A DNA stretch of 64,000 bases from DASYKT01 sp035995185 (GTDB taxonomy: Bacteria > Acidobacteriota > Blastocatellia > Pyrinomonadales > Pyrinomonadaceae), in NCBI GenBank assembly GCA_035995185.1, contig DASYKT010000002.1, positions 186,001 through 250,000 on the forward strand. The letters are read 5' to 3'. The notes beneath the pieces were generated by a model. The model did not search any database, was not told where the DNA came from, and worked only from the letters and a program-made list of their open reading frames with translations. Below are positions 1 to 8,272 of the stretch, piece by piece. Position 1 is the first letter of the stretch. Each line of letters opens with the position of its first letter. A program made the position numbers and the translations under genes.

Positions 1-2367
1 GCAACTCAGGTCAGGCAAAAGATCACGGAAGAATTCGCGCGCATCGCAGCTTTTAAAGACAATTCACCTGAGCTAAAAGAATTTAACGACCGTTTTCGCA
101 ACTCCTTGACGAACTATCGCCGCTCGCTTTCCAAATTCGTCAACACGCCGCCGGGATTCGGTTTTCGCAATGGCGGCAACGGTTACGGCTGGCTGTGGCA
201 AACGCGTTATCTCAACACCGAAAATGATTTTCGCAAATCTGTAACGATGAAACCGGCGATGGCAAAAGCCGAGGCGCTGCTGGCGAGCGGTAAAAATTTC
301 TGGCGCGATTACCTGGCGAAATGGAAATTTGCCGAAACCAAACCTTACGGCGCGGTGGGCAAAGCCAATCCCGCCTTGATCCAGCAAGAGCAGCTGGCCC
401 GAAAGGCGCGCGCCGATGCGGAAGTGGCCGGTCTGAAAACAAAATACGGCGTGAGCGACGACCAGGAAGCGATACGAAAATACAAAGCCGAATACGACGC
501 GACCACCGCTGAGCTGGAAAAATTGGAACAGGGAAGCACGGCGAAATTCATCGAAAATCCGCCGCTGACCCTAGACGATCAGATCGATTACAAAGAGTCG
601 ACGATCGGCAAAGTAAAGCTGGGCGCTTCGACCTTTGACAATATGACGGGCGCGACCAGCGGGCTGGCGCTGCGGCTAGACAGCGTGCCGGAAAACGAGC
701 TGGTCTATCTTTCTTCGCTGCCCGGTCTGCTGCGCAGCACCGGCGTGATCAAGGACGGCAAAGCGCTCTCGTACGAAGAGATGTCGGAAATGCTGCGCAA
801 AGAGATCCTGGACCTCGGCGCAGGGTACGATGTCTTTGCCGCTTCCGACCGGTACGAATTGGAAGTGACGGGTTCGGGAAATGACCCGGCCGAATCTGCG
901 CGCGCTGTCGCGTGGATGAAGCTTATCCTGCAGGCGCCGAACTGGCGCAAGGAAAATCTTCCCCGCATACGCGACGTCGTCGATCAGCAGCTCAGCGGTT
1001 TGCGCCGCATGATGCAGGCCTCGGAAGAAGCGTGGGTGAATAACCCGGCGGATGCTTACCGCAATCAAAATAAGCCTTTGTACCTGGCGACCACTTCGTT
1101 TTTGACGCAGACGCATAACGCGATGCGCTTGCGGTGGATGTTAAAAGACGCCGGCACGGCGGCGGATGCCAAAGCCATTGACGGCTATTTAACGAAATTC
1201 GCCGCGGCCAAAGGTAGTCGCGACGAATTAAAAACGCTTCTGACCGCCATGAGCGGCGACAAGGCGCAAGCGGAAAAGATCAGCGCCGGTTTGAAAGCTC
1301 ATTACGATGAAATGAACGCGCTGCCGCCCGCGGCCCGCAAACTGGCGGAAGAGGCGGCGAATGATCTGGGCCAGACGCTGGGCGATATTCCCGACTCTTC
1401 GCTCGCGGCTGATTGGGCGTACCTGTGCAATGAGATGAGGCAGGACCTTGCGCAAGGACCGGAAAAAACCCTGGCGCAGCTGGACACGCTTCGCCGCCGT
1501 TTGCTCAATGTGAATGACGCGCGGCTGTTTTATATCGGCTCGGCCTCGACGCGCCAGAAACTCGAACCGGGCTTTGCGGACCTGCTGGGCGGTTTCGATA
1601 CGGCGAAAAACGCCAGGACCAATTTTGCCGCGACGCGGCGCATCGAAGAACGCCTGTCCGGCCGTGGTGAAGCATCGGCAAAACCTGTATACGCTGGGCT
1701 TATGGCGCCGAACATGGCCGGGGGCGTGATCATCAACAGCGCGACACTGGTTAACTACGCCGACTATAACGATCGCGATAAGATCCTGGATTTTCTCGCT
1801 TCCAAGCTTTACTCGGGCGCCGGGGCGCATGGAGTATTTTCTAAAACCATCGGCGCCGGGCTGGCCTACAGCAATGGAATTTCGAGCAGCGCGGGAACCG
1901 GCCTGATGGGTTACTACGCCGAGCGAACTCCGGAGATACCGCAGACCCTGCGCTTTGCCATGGGCGAAGTAAAACGCCCGCTGGATACGCCGCTTAGTGA
2001 ATATGTGACCGCGCTGGCTTTTAATTCACGCGCCTCTTCTCCGTATGAGGCACGCGGCGAAGCGATGGCAAGCAATATGGCTGACGGCTTTACGCCCGAA
2101 GTGGTCTCGCGTTTTCGCCGCGCGATCCTCGAGGCAAGAAAGATCCCTAACCTTTCCGCGGAATTGTTCAAACGAAAAGACCGTGTCTATGAACGGGTGT
2201 TTCCCGGTTACGGCATGCGCGGCAAAGACGTGGCAGGCTCAAACTTTTTTGTCATCGGCCCGGAAAAACAAATGGCCGCCTATGAAGCGTACCTGAGATC
2301 GGTAGAAGGCGCCGATACGAAATTGTACCGGTTGTATCCGAGAGATTTTTGGATGGTGATGAAATAA
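1..2367 (+). CDS. M16-like (pitrilysin/insulinase-type) peptidase, C-terminal part; 5' end outside window
   Basis: Frame 1 is open from the first base, so the gene starts upstream; 788 codons are visible, ending in TAA at 2367. The only candidate initiator near the left edge is an internal TTG, which I do not believe. The text resembles the C-terminal half of large M16 peptidases: a segment around 605-720 on a lysine-valine-lysine strand followed by a GATSG-like loop, and a stretch naming SSLPGLL and an alternating beta/alpha pattern to the end. The catalytic HxxEH motif is not in the visible part and would lie in the missing N-terminal half. M16 proteins are zinc peptidases that degrade peptides inside a closed chamber. 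The family call rests on overall look, so it is moderate; that this is a real gene is not in doubt. Confidence 0.65.
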   Translation, partial: ATQVRQKITEEFARIAAFKDNSPELKEFNDRFRNSLTNYRRSLSKFVNTPPGFGFRNGGNGYGWLWQTRYLNTENDFRKSVTMKPAMAKAEALLASGKNFWRDYLAKWKFAETKPYGAVGKANPALIQQEQLARKARADAEVAGLKTKYGVSDDQEAIRKYKAEYDATTAELEKLEQGSTAKFIENPPLTLDDQIDYKESTIGKVKLGASTFDNMTGATSGLALRLDSVPENELVYLSSLPGLLRSTGVIKDGKALSYEEMSEMLRKEILDLGAGYDVFAASDRYELEVTGSGNDPAESARAVAWMKLILQAPNWRKENLPRIRDVVDQQLSGLRRMMQASEEAWVNNPADAYRNQNKPLYLATTSFLTQTHNAMRLRWMLKDAGTAADAKAIDGYLTKFAAAKGSRDELKTLLTAMSGDKAQAEKISAGLKAHYDEMNALPPAARKLAEEAANDLGQTLGDIPDSSLAADWAYLCNEMRQDLAQGPEKTLAQLDTLRRRLLNVNDARLFYIGSASTRQKLEPGFADLLGGFDTAKNARTNFAATRRIEERLSGRGEASAKPVYAGLMAPNMAGGVIINSATLVNYADYNDRDKILDFLASKLYSGAGAHGVFSKTIGAGLAYSNGISSSAGTGLMGYYAERTPEIPQTLRFAMGEVKRPLDTPLSEYVTALAFNSRASSPYEARGEAMASNMADGFTPEVVSRFRRAILEARKIPNLSAELFKRKDRVYERVFPGYGMRGKDVAGSNFFVIGPEKQMAAYEAYLRSVEGADTKLYRLYPRDFWMVMK

Positions 2368-2394
2368 GGCGGGTTAGAATTCAGCATATTTTTT

Positions 2395-2641
2395 GTCAGA
2401 ACCGGGAGCCGTAGCGACCGGGTAACTTGCAGTAATAAATTGCCACTAGCTTTAGCTAGTGGATAAAGAAGTGAATCACAGCGGGCTTTAGCCCAATGAA
2501 GATTTCGGCTAAAGCCGGTCATAAAACCAGCAAATTTATAACAACTAGTTAAAGCTGGTGGCAATTTATAAAAGCAGATAGCAGCTAAGACAAACTAAAG
2601 TTTGAACCCTAAACCCGGTCGCTACGGCTCCCGGTTCTGAC
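2395..2641. repeat. Composite palindromic repeat: 29-bp perfect inverted repeat enclosing a second REP element
   Basis: The outer arms are 2395-2423 and 2613-2641, a perfect 29-bp inverted repeat that begins GTCAGAACCGGGAGCC. Inside lies another palindromic element (2438-2566) that begins AATTGCCACTAGC and ends in its complement; the same element recurs at 11522-11637 and 56543-56670. A third motif, a short taaagtttgaaccc segment near 2597, matches arms of the repeat at 10024-10102. So at least two repeat families are nested here. The outer arm also occurs at 55024-55052 and inside korA at 39909-39937. Confidence 0.85.
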
Positions 2642-2661
2642 AAGAGCTATCGCTCTAAAAA

Positions 2662-4257
2662 TCACTTCAGCCCTAATTTTTTAACCAGGGCTTTAAATCT
2701 TTTATCCTTACGCAGTCCGTCGAGCCTGGAATCGACCTTCAGGGCAGAGAGCGAACTGTCGCGCATTTCAAAGGCTTTGTCGAGGCAGATAAAAGCTTCG
2801 TCCGCTTCGTCTAATGCGGCGTGGATCATCGCCATGTAATACGGTGGGACATAGCCGGTCTTCTCCGCTTCCTTTAATTCATCGAGCAATTCCCGGGCTT
2901 TATCTTTTTCTCCCGATAGCGCGTAAGCCGTTGCCATGGCAGAGCTTATCATCGGCGAGCTATCCATTTCCGCGGCTTTCTTATAATGCCGCAGCGCTTC
3001 CCTATACTTGCCCATTTCCGTGCAGCAGTAACCGAGCGACCAGTGCCCGCCCCAAAAATACGGTTGGATATCTATCAGGGTTTGCGCTTTTTCCGCCGCG
3101 TTTTCAAACTGCCGCGCGAATCCGTAGGAAACGATCAGAAACCAATTTACGCCGATCGAAAAAGGATCGAGTCGCTTGGCGATTTCCGATTCGACAATGG
3201 CTTCGTCATGCCTGCCAAGCACGCTTAACAGCCAGCCGTACCATTGATGCGCGGGCGCAAAATTCGGATTGAGCTCGATCGCGCGGCGATAATGTTTTTC
3301 GGCTTCGCTCCAATTCCAGTCAATGCTTTGCAGCGCCGCGCCAAAAAAAGTGTGCCCTTCGGCAAGGTTGGGATCGAGCTCGATCGCTGTCGCCGCTTTT
3401 TCCTTGACCGTTTGCAGCGCTTCTTTTGGATTTAAATAAAGATCGGCGGCGATCCAATTCGCTTCGGCGATCCCGGCGTAGGCCAGCGCATAATCCGGAT
3501 CGAATTCCAGCGCTCGTTCAAAAGACCCAATGGCTTTATGAAAGTTTTCGAGCGTGAACTTATTGGCGTAGAAGCGGCCCTTAAGATAAGCTTCGTGCGC
3601 ATCGGGATTTTCCGTGTAATGTTTTTTCAGCAGCGATATTTCGTCGGCGCTCAAATGCAGCGACAGCGCTTCGGCCACGCGCTCGGCAATTGAATCTTCC
3701 ACGGAAAAAATATCGGTAAAATCCTCGCCCGGCGGCTTTTCAGTTTGCGCATAATGCAGGATCGAGCTGGTCGGGCGCACGGCCACCTTCCGGCTATTGC
3801 TCAGCCGCGTGATCAGCGCGTCGGCCATTCCTATTCCCAGGAACTCATCTCCACCGCCGCCATCTTCGCCGGCGCCAAAGATTTTAAAAGGCATAATCGC
3901 GATCGTCGGAGTCGGCGGCGCGGCAGTAATAACTTTAGATAGCTGCGCTTTATTTTCCAGTGCGGCGGCAAAACGATAGCCGCGCTTGGGGACGGTTTCT
4001 ATATAGATAGGGTTGGCGGCGTCATCGCCGATGGCCTGGCGGATCTCTTTGATAACGCGGGTCAGGGCATTATCGGTGACAAAACTTTCTTTCCAGATCT
4101 GTTCAAATATTTCCTGCTTTTCCACCAGGCGGCCGTCTTGTTTTATCAGGTAAAGCAAGACGTCAAAGGCCCGCGGCGTAAGGCTCCGCACACGCCCTGC
4201 TTTTTGCAGGCGAAAATTTTTCTCGTCGACCGTTACGTTATCAAAGCAAAACATCAT
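2662..4257 (-). CDS. Winged-helix (OmpR/CadC-type) DNA-binding protein with TolB-like and TPR domains
   Basis: 531 aa. Residues 1-100 form a Trans_reg_C winged helix (LTPRAFDVLLYLI, then VIKEIRQAIGDD and KRGYRF near the end of the wing). Residues about 115-215 resemble the TolB-N-like module common behind such helices (IAIMPF, then GMADALITRLS). From about 220 onward there are TPR repeats (for example residues with AIGSFERALEFDPDYALAYAGIA and AIELNPNFAPAHQWYGWLL motifs). No membrane segment is obvious, unlike CadC. The likely role is a cytoplasmic regulator whose TPR part senses a partner; no ligand can be named. It is divergent from the secreted protein at 4420 across a 162-bp gap, a natural candidate target. 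Confidence 0.85.
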   Translation of the reverse strand: MMFCFDNVTVDEKNFRLQKAGRVRSLTPRAFDVLLYLIKQDGRLVEKQEIFEQIWKESFVTDNALTRVIKEIRQAIGDDAANPIYIETVPKRGYRFAAALENKAQLSKVITAAPPTPTIAIMPFKIFGAGEDGGGGDEFLGIGMADALITRLSNSRKVAVRPTSSILHYAQTEKPPGEDFTDIFSVEDSIAERVAEALSLHLSADEISLLKKHYTENPDAHEAYLKGRFYANKFTLENFHKAIGSFERALEFDPDYALAYAGIAEANWIAADLYLNPKEALQTVKEKAATAIELDPNLAEGHTFFGAALQSIDWNWSEAEKHYRRAIELNPNFAPAHQWYGWLLSVLGRHDEAIVESEIAKRLDPFSIGVNWFLIVSYGFARQFENAAEKAQTLIDIQPYFWGGHWSLGYCCTEMGKYREALRHYKKAAEMDSSPMISSAMATAYALSGEKDKARELLDELKEAEKTGYVPPYYMAMIHAALDEADEAFICLDKAFEMRDSSLSALKVDSRLDGLRKDKRFKALVKKLGLK

Positions 4258-4419
4258 TTACGGCTTTCAGAAAACAAGCTTTTGCAGCTTTTACTTGTGG
4301 CAGATCTTTATCACGGTTTTATCAGAGTTTTGTCATTACCGCAATTTTAGAGACGGGTATATTCACATCATTGGAAAGCGAGAGTTTTCCAAAAATTAAT
4401 TATTCAGGAGATAAGAAAA

Positions 4420-4995
4420 GTGAAAAAGATATATTCATTATTGATCGCAGCATTATTTTTAACGGTACTTAACATAGCGGCCCCGGCGCAGGCAAAAGAA
4501 TTGGCCGCCCCGCAGACACCTGTAGAATTAACCGGAACGTGGCTCTTTGACCTCGAGTGCGGGTGTGACGGGCTGGCCGCCAAAGGTTATTTGCCGATGG
4601 CGACCAATCTTCCCCGGATCGCCGGACCGCTGACCGGTACGGACACCCAGGCGCCGTTTAATGCGGTCGGAACGTTTAACGCCGACGGCACCTTTGCCGA
4701 AAACACCTTTGTCGAATACCTTACGCCGCAAACCACGTCCGCCCGTGGTGTCTGGGAAAAGATCAGCAGCCGCCAGGTCGCCGTCACCCTCTATGGAATA
4801 GTGATCGGCAGCAGCGCCCAGCCGGAATTTCAGGGAACCTATCGTGTTCGCTGGAACCTGTTTGTAAATCAGCGCGGAGACCGCCTCAGCGGCCCTTACA
4901 CCGTTGACGTCTACGCGCCGGACGGCAGCCTGGTTTTCAGCTTTAACGGAACGTCGGAAGGCCGGCGCGCCACGTCCGAACGCCTGTTGCCGTAG
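4420..4995 (+). CDS. Secreted hypothetical protein
   Basis: 191 aa with a clear signal peptide: MKKIY, a hydrophobic core to about residue 19, then a probable Ala-x-Ala cut near residue 25. It starts at GTG 4420, chosen for the AGGAG at 4405-4409. The mature part is rich in Gly, Thr and aromatic residues with alternating hydrophobic positions, suggesting an all-beta domain; an ECGCD cluster near residue 45 could form a disulfide or bind metal. I recognise no family. It is divergent from the winged-helix/TPR gene on its left. Confidence 0.75.
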   Translation: MKKIYSLLIAALFLTVLNIAAPAQAKELAAPQTPVELTGTWLFDLECGCDGLAAKGYLPMATNLPRIAGPLTGTDTQAPFNAVGTFNADGTFAENTFVEYLTPQTTSARGVWEKISSRQVAVTLYGIVIGSSAQPEFQGTYRVRWNLFVNQRGDRLSGPYTVDVYAPDGSLVFSFNGTSEGRRATSERLLP

Positions 4996-5021
4996 TACCC
5001 AGGGAAACGGCCCAGGCCAAA

Positions 5022-5100
5022 AAGCGGTGAGCAGTAAGCAGTAAGCAGTAAGCGGAAAATGGACCTCTTACTTGCTGCTTGCAGGTTCACCGCTTACTTT
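5022..5100. repeat. Hairpin with short tandem repeats between convergent genes
   Basis: A 9-bp stem (AAGCGGTGA at 5022-5030, TCACCGCTT at 5087-5095) encloses three tandem copies of a 7-bp unit GCAGTAA and an imperfect inverted counterpart (CTTACTTGCTGCTTG). It sits between convergent genes and overlaps the last codons of the methyltransferase gene. It may act as a bidirectional terminator or be another REP-type palindrome. Confidence 0.55.
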
Positions 5101-5849
5101 TTTTTGGCGACGATGACAATTGAAACACCGAAGGGAATATTTGCGCGCTTAAGCCAGACGCTTTCCGAGGCGAAGATCTTTCCGAAAAGGCCGTTAAGGG
5201 CGGAGATGTTGATGTTGTTTTCCGAAGCGGGTTTGAGCCCGGTGAGTTTCATGATAGTGCGCCCGGCGAGCACCGGCGCAAAAAAAGTGATGTTGGCATA
5301 GGTCGCGCGCTCTACTTCAAAACCGGCTTTCTCGAGTCGCTCGACGATCTGCGACTTTGTATAGCGGATGCGATGATTCGAAATATCGTCCTGCACGCCC
5401 CAGAGCCACATAAACGCGGGAACGAAGATCAGCGCGCGCCCCTCGTCCGTCATCACGCGGTTCATTTCTTTTAATCCCGCAATGTCGTCATCCAGGTGCT
5501 CGACCACATCGAGCGCGGTCACGATGTCAAAACTTTTATCGGCAAAAGGCATTTCTTCCGCCAGGCCCTTTTGCACCTTCAAGCCTTTTTGCCGGCAAAA
5601 CTCCAGCGCGTCGTCCGAGACGTCAACGCCCTCGGCCTCGCCGAATTGCGCGAGCATCTCAAGATTCGCTCCGGTGCCGCAGCCAACATCTAATATTTTT
5701 GGATCTTGAGATTTTAGATTTTGGATTATGTTTTTGAGAAAACTTTCCAGAATGGCGCGCCGCCCGACAAACCACCAATGCGAACCTTCCACCTCGTCCA
5801 TAATGCCGTAGGTGTGCTGCTCCATCTCTTTTGCCAGACCTTGACTCAT
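5094..5849 (-). CDS. Class I SAM-dependent methyltransferase
   Basis: 251 aa. Motif I of the Rossmann methyltransferase fold is clear at about residue 47 (ILDVGCGTGANL), followed by an acidic residue at the end of strand 2 (EGVDVS) and motif II/III (FDIVTALDVVEHLDDD). An aromatic N-terminus (MDEVEGSHWWFVGRR) is typical of methyltransferases found in saccharide or lipid gene clusters, but there is no such cluster here, so the substrate is unknown. The C-terminal 70 residues contain a hydrophobic stretch that could touch the membrane. Not obviously in an operon. Confidence 0.85.
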   Translation of the reverse strand: MSQGLAKEMEQHTYGIMDEVEGSHWWFVGRRAILESFLKNIIQNLKSQDPKILDVGCGTGANLEMLAQFGEAEGVDVSDDALEFCRQKGLKVQKGLAEEMPFADKSFDIVTALDVVEHLDDDIAGLKEMNRVMTDEGRALIFVPAFMWLWGVQDDISNHRIRYTKSQIVERLEKAGFEVERATYANITFFAPVLAGRTIMKLTGLKPASENNINISALNGLFGKIFASESVWLKRANIPFGVSIVIVAKKK

Positions 5850-5995
5850 CGCAAATTAATCTTGTCATAGAAGACGAAAACTGAAAAGCCGCCGATCGCG
5901 GGACCGATGGCAGTGGGTCAATTTGAAAACGGTATGTCCGCGTAGCGGACTGTAGAGAATAGCCCGGGGCTTCAGCCCTGGGTAAGAACAATTAA

Positions 5996-6109
5996 TTTGA
6001 TGTTAGCCCTGAAGGGGCGGCAGAACCGACTGGGGTGACTTTATTAGGCCAGATCGTCACGGCTGAAATGGGCGCGGGCAATTGGAACCAGACACCGAAC
6101 TGCCCCTAG
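5996..6109 (+). pseudogene. Possible C-terminal remnant of a lost gene
   Basis: An open stretch ending in TAG at 6107-6109 encodes a natural-looking tail (GQIVTAEMGAGNWNQTPNCP) and is followed 10 bp later by a strong terminator hairpin. It has no start: upstream in frame is a stop at 5993-5995, and the 5' part coincides with a palindromic repeat (ttcagccctggg / gccctgaagggg). One reading is that a repeat removed all but the 3' end of a gene. It could also be chance. Confidence 0.3.
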
Positions 6110-6118
6110 ATAAATATT

Positions 6119-6150
6119 AAAGAGGCCGGAGAAATTGGCCTCTTTCTTAC
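6119..6150 (+). terminator. Rho-independent terminator
   Basis: A perfect 9-bp stem, AAAGAGGCC at 6119-6127 and GGCCTCTTT at 6137-6145, with a 9-nt loop and trailing T-rich bases. It follows the possible gene remnant, which supports that remnant having been a real transcription unit. Immediately after it (6179-6227) lies another inverted repeat of the GACACAAATGACACGAAT type. Confidence 0.75.
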
Positions 6151-6312
6151 AACTAAAGTTACGGATACGGCCACGAATGACACAAATGACACGAATAGAG
6201 AATTTTTAATTCGTGTCATTTGTGGCGAATAAATTATCTGTGGCTTTTACATATTAATGAGAAAGCGCCTTTTGTGTATAATCGCCGGATAAGATGGGTT
6301 AAACAGGCCAAC

Positions 6313-6831
6313 ATGGGAAAACAACAATATATGAAAATAATGCTGGCATTTTTGATGATCGCGTTTCTTTCGCTGGCGGCCGCGGCGCAGGATGTTTCGG
6401 CCGACAAGAGTTTCGCGGCGAACATCAAGAAATTCAAGGTGGAAAAATACAGCGTGGGCGAGGATGCCTCGAGCGGTTACGATTACCTTGTCTACAAGCA
6501 GGGAACGAAGGTCGTAAAAATTCGCACCATCTGGAGCAGCAGCGCCAACCCGAAATGGTGGGTCGAAGATGCATATTATGAATCGGATGTACCCGTCCTG
6601 TTTGTAAAGCTGAAGCTGACCAAGCGGCAATTCAAATCGGTGGTGCGCGGCAGCCAGATCACGCTTCCGGTCAACGATAAGTTTTATCTCAAGGACGCCA
6701 AACTCGTTAAATGGATCGAAAACGGCAAGGCCGTTCCAACCACCGATACGCGCTGGCCGGTAATCGAAAAAGAAGCGTTTATGTCGGCGAAAGACGCCCT
6801 CGAATTTTACCCCGAACTCAAAGAGCTTTAA
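6313..6831 (+). CDS. Small secreted hypothetical protein
   Basis: 172 aa from ATG 6313, chosen because a TATAAT box lies at 6277-6282, so transcription would begin near 6290, downstream of the farther upstream in-frame start. A signal peptide is evident (MKIMLAFLMIAFLSLAAAAQ). The mature part is lysine-rich with aromatic pairs (PKWWVEDAYY) and no cysteines. No family recognised. A palindromic element begins only 5 bp after the stop codon and may provide 3' processing or termination. Confidence 0.7.
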   Translation: MGKQQYMKIMLAFLMIAFLSLAAAAQDVSADKSFAANIKKFKVEKYSVGEDASSGYDYLVYKQGTKVVKIRTIWSSSANPKWWVEDAYYESDVPVLFVKLKLTKRQFKSVVRGSQITLPVNDKFYLKDAKLVKWIENGKAVPTTDTRWPVIEKEAFMSAKDALEFYPELKEL

Positions 6832-6835
6832 TCGA

Positions 6836-6948
6836 GAGCGGGCGCGGGGCAACCCTTCCTGACCTGAGAGGTGGTCAGCTCGCGTGATAAATAATAAACA
6901 TTCAAGTAAATAAAATTTGCAGTCCGGAAGGGTCGCTTGCGCCCGCTC
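6836..6948. repeat. REP/MITE-like palindromic element, family A, copy 1
   Basis: About 113 bp with terminal inverted repeats GAGCGGGCG / CGCCCGCTC and internal blocks ACCCTTCC and GGAAGGGT. Other full copies are at 13267-13373, 26546-26652 and 57686-57790, with a half copy at 61331-61365. It carries no coding sequence. Copy-to-copy similarity is high near the ends and lower in the A/T-rich centre, as expected for a structured mobile repeat. Confidence 0.9.
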
Positions 6949-6952
6949 TTAC

Positions 6953-7079
6953 TTCTTAGTCCCGTAGGGACGCTAAGAGGTTCTAAAATATACAAATATT
7001 ACGTCTCTACGGGACTAAGAAGAGAACCACCCCGTCGCGCTAAAACGCGCCACCCTCCTTTGTAAGGAGAGGAGTTAAA
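6953..7079. repeat. Two further palindromic repeats in tandem (families C and B)
   Basis: Family C (6953-7021): arms TTAGTCCCGTAGGGACG and CGTCTCTACGGGACTAA around a short AT-rich centre; related copies at 19744-19890 and 26663-26760. Family B (7021-7079): AGAGAACCACCCCGTCGCG followed by a CCTCCTTTGTAAGGAG hairpin; related copies at 19683, 26759, 36414, 54270, 55095, 55284 and 59518. The two families often abut each other and family A, so they travel or insert in clusters. Confidence 0.85.
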
Positions 7080-7088
7080 AAAGAGGTG

Positions 7089-8084
7089 CTACAAAACCTC
7101 GCCAAAACCACACCACGAATTTTGATTGTGCCAGGTGATCTCGGCATTTTCGGCGCCGATCTCTTTCCACCACTCTGCGAATTCTTCTTTTGAAATATAG
7201 AACGCGGTCGGGGCGACCAGGTGGTCAAAGACGATGTTGTGCTGTTCGCGCCAGCCAAAGCCACCGAGATGATTCATGTAATCATTGTAAAATAGTGACT
7301 TAGCTGCACCGGGCGCGAGTTTGTTGGCCGGGCGGTAAAGCATTTTGGTGCCGAGGAAAAGCGCCAGCGTCGGGAGCTTTGAAAGCTGCAGCAGAACGGG
7401 CTGCGAGATGCGCGAGGTAAAGCGTTCGCGCAGCGGCGAGACGTAATTTGTGATCCACTCGTTATTTTCCGCGCCGTAGACCCAAGCGGAAATGTGCCCG
7501 CCGTGCCGCACTTTCGAGGCGAGCGAAAGAAAAGCCTTTCTCGGGTCGGGCGTGTGATGAAGCACGCCGACGCTAAAGGCATAGTCAAAGGCGCGCTTTA
7601 ACGGCAGCTTGAAAATGTCGGCCTGGATAATGTGCGCGTTTGGCAGATCGCGGGTCGCGGCAAAAGCGGATTCGACCGCGGCGCTCAGATCGATGCCGAC
7701 CACTTCTTTGGCGCCCCACTCGGCGGCGAGGCGGGTATGACGGCCCTTGCCGCAGCCGCCTTCGAGCACGACCTTATCTTTGAAAAAGTCGGGTTTTACC
7801 GGCTGAAGCCAGCCGAGAAATTGTTCGGCGTATTTTGTGTCTTCCTGAGTGAAATGCTGCCACTGCCAGCCGAAGTTTTCGGCTGTGTCGGCCTTGTCCT
7901 GTTCGATCTTCGAGAGGTCGGCAAAACGCGGCACCCCGCGCACTACTTTGTATTCGTGCGAATTTTTTTGGCAGGAGAGAATGCCGGTGACGATCTCGCC
8001 GCCGTCATGTTCCGAAGCCGAAGCCAATAAAAGATCGCCGCCGCAAACGGGACAGGCGAGCAGGTCTAAGAGTTTTTCTTTCAT
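7089..8084 (-). CDS. SAM-dependent methyltransferase with N-terminal Trm112-like zinc motif
   Basis: 331 aa. The N-terminus is Trm112-like (KLLDLLACPVCGGDL with CPVC, a later SCQ, and VVRGVPRFA), a module fused to many bacterial methyltransferases. Motif I of the SAM-binding fold is at about residue 105 (VVLEGGCGKGRHTRL), then EVVGIDLS and SVGVLHHTPDP. The C-terminal 100 residues hold a hydrophobic patch (LLQLSKLPTLALFLG). The combination is usual for enzymes that modify lipids, quinones or sugars, but the substrate cannot be told. The gene is adjacent to repeat families A-C on its 3' side. Confidence 0.85.
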   Translation of the reverse strand: MKEKLLDLLACPVCGGDLLLASASEHDGGEIVTGILSCQKNSHEYKVVRGVPRFADLSKIEQDKADTAENFGWQWQHFTQEDTKYAEQFLGWLQPVKPDFFKDKVVLEGGCGKGRHTRLAAEWGAKEVVGIDLSAAVESAFAATRDLPNAHIIQADIFKLPLKRAFDYAFSVGVLHHTPDPRKAFLSLASKVRHGGHISAWVYGAENNEWITNYVSPLRERFTSRISQPVLLQLSKLPTLALFLGTKMLYRPANKLAPGAAKSLFYNDYMNHLGGFGWREQHNIVFDHLVAPTAFYISKEEFAEWWKEIGAENAEITWHNQNSWCGFGEVL

Positions 8085-8272
8085 CGTAAAAACCGCGAAT
8101 TACACAAATTACACGAAAAAGGGTATTTTCTCAATCCAGTTAAGAAAGCGTAAGCCCGTTTAAGTATATTCCTTAAGCAGGGCAGTGTCATAAAAAAACA
8201 AGGCGCGGTGTTTCTTTTTTTAAGAATCATATTCTGCGGATCATCTGAGCTGTTTTTCGACAAATTACGGAC

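Noticed and set aside
2395..2641. CRISPR array in repeat-rich intergenic DNA
   Set aside because: Repeats are inverted, not evenly spaced direct repeats, and no cas gene is present anywhere in the window.
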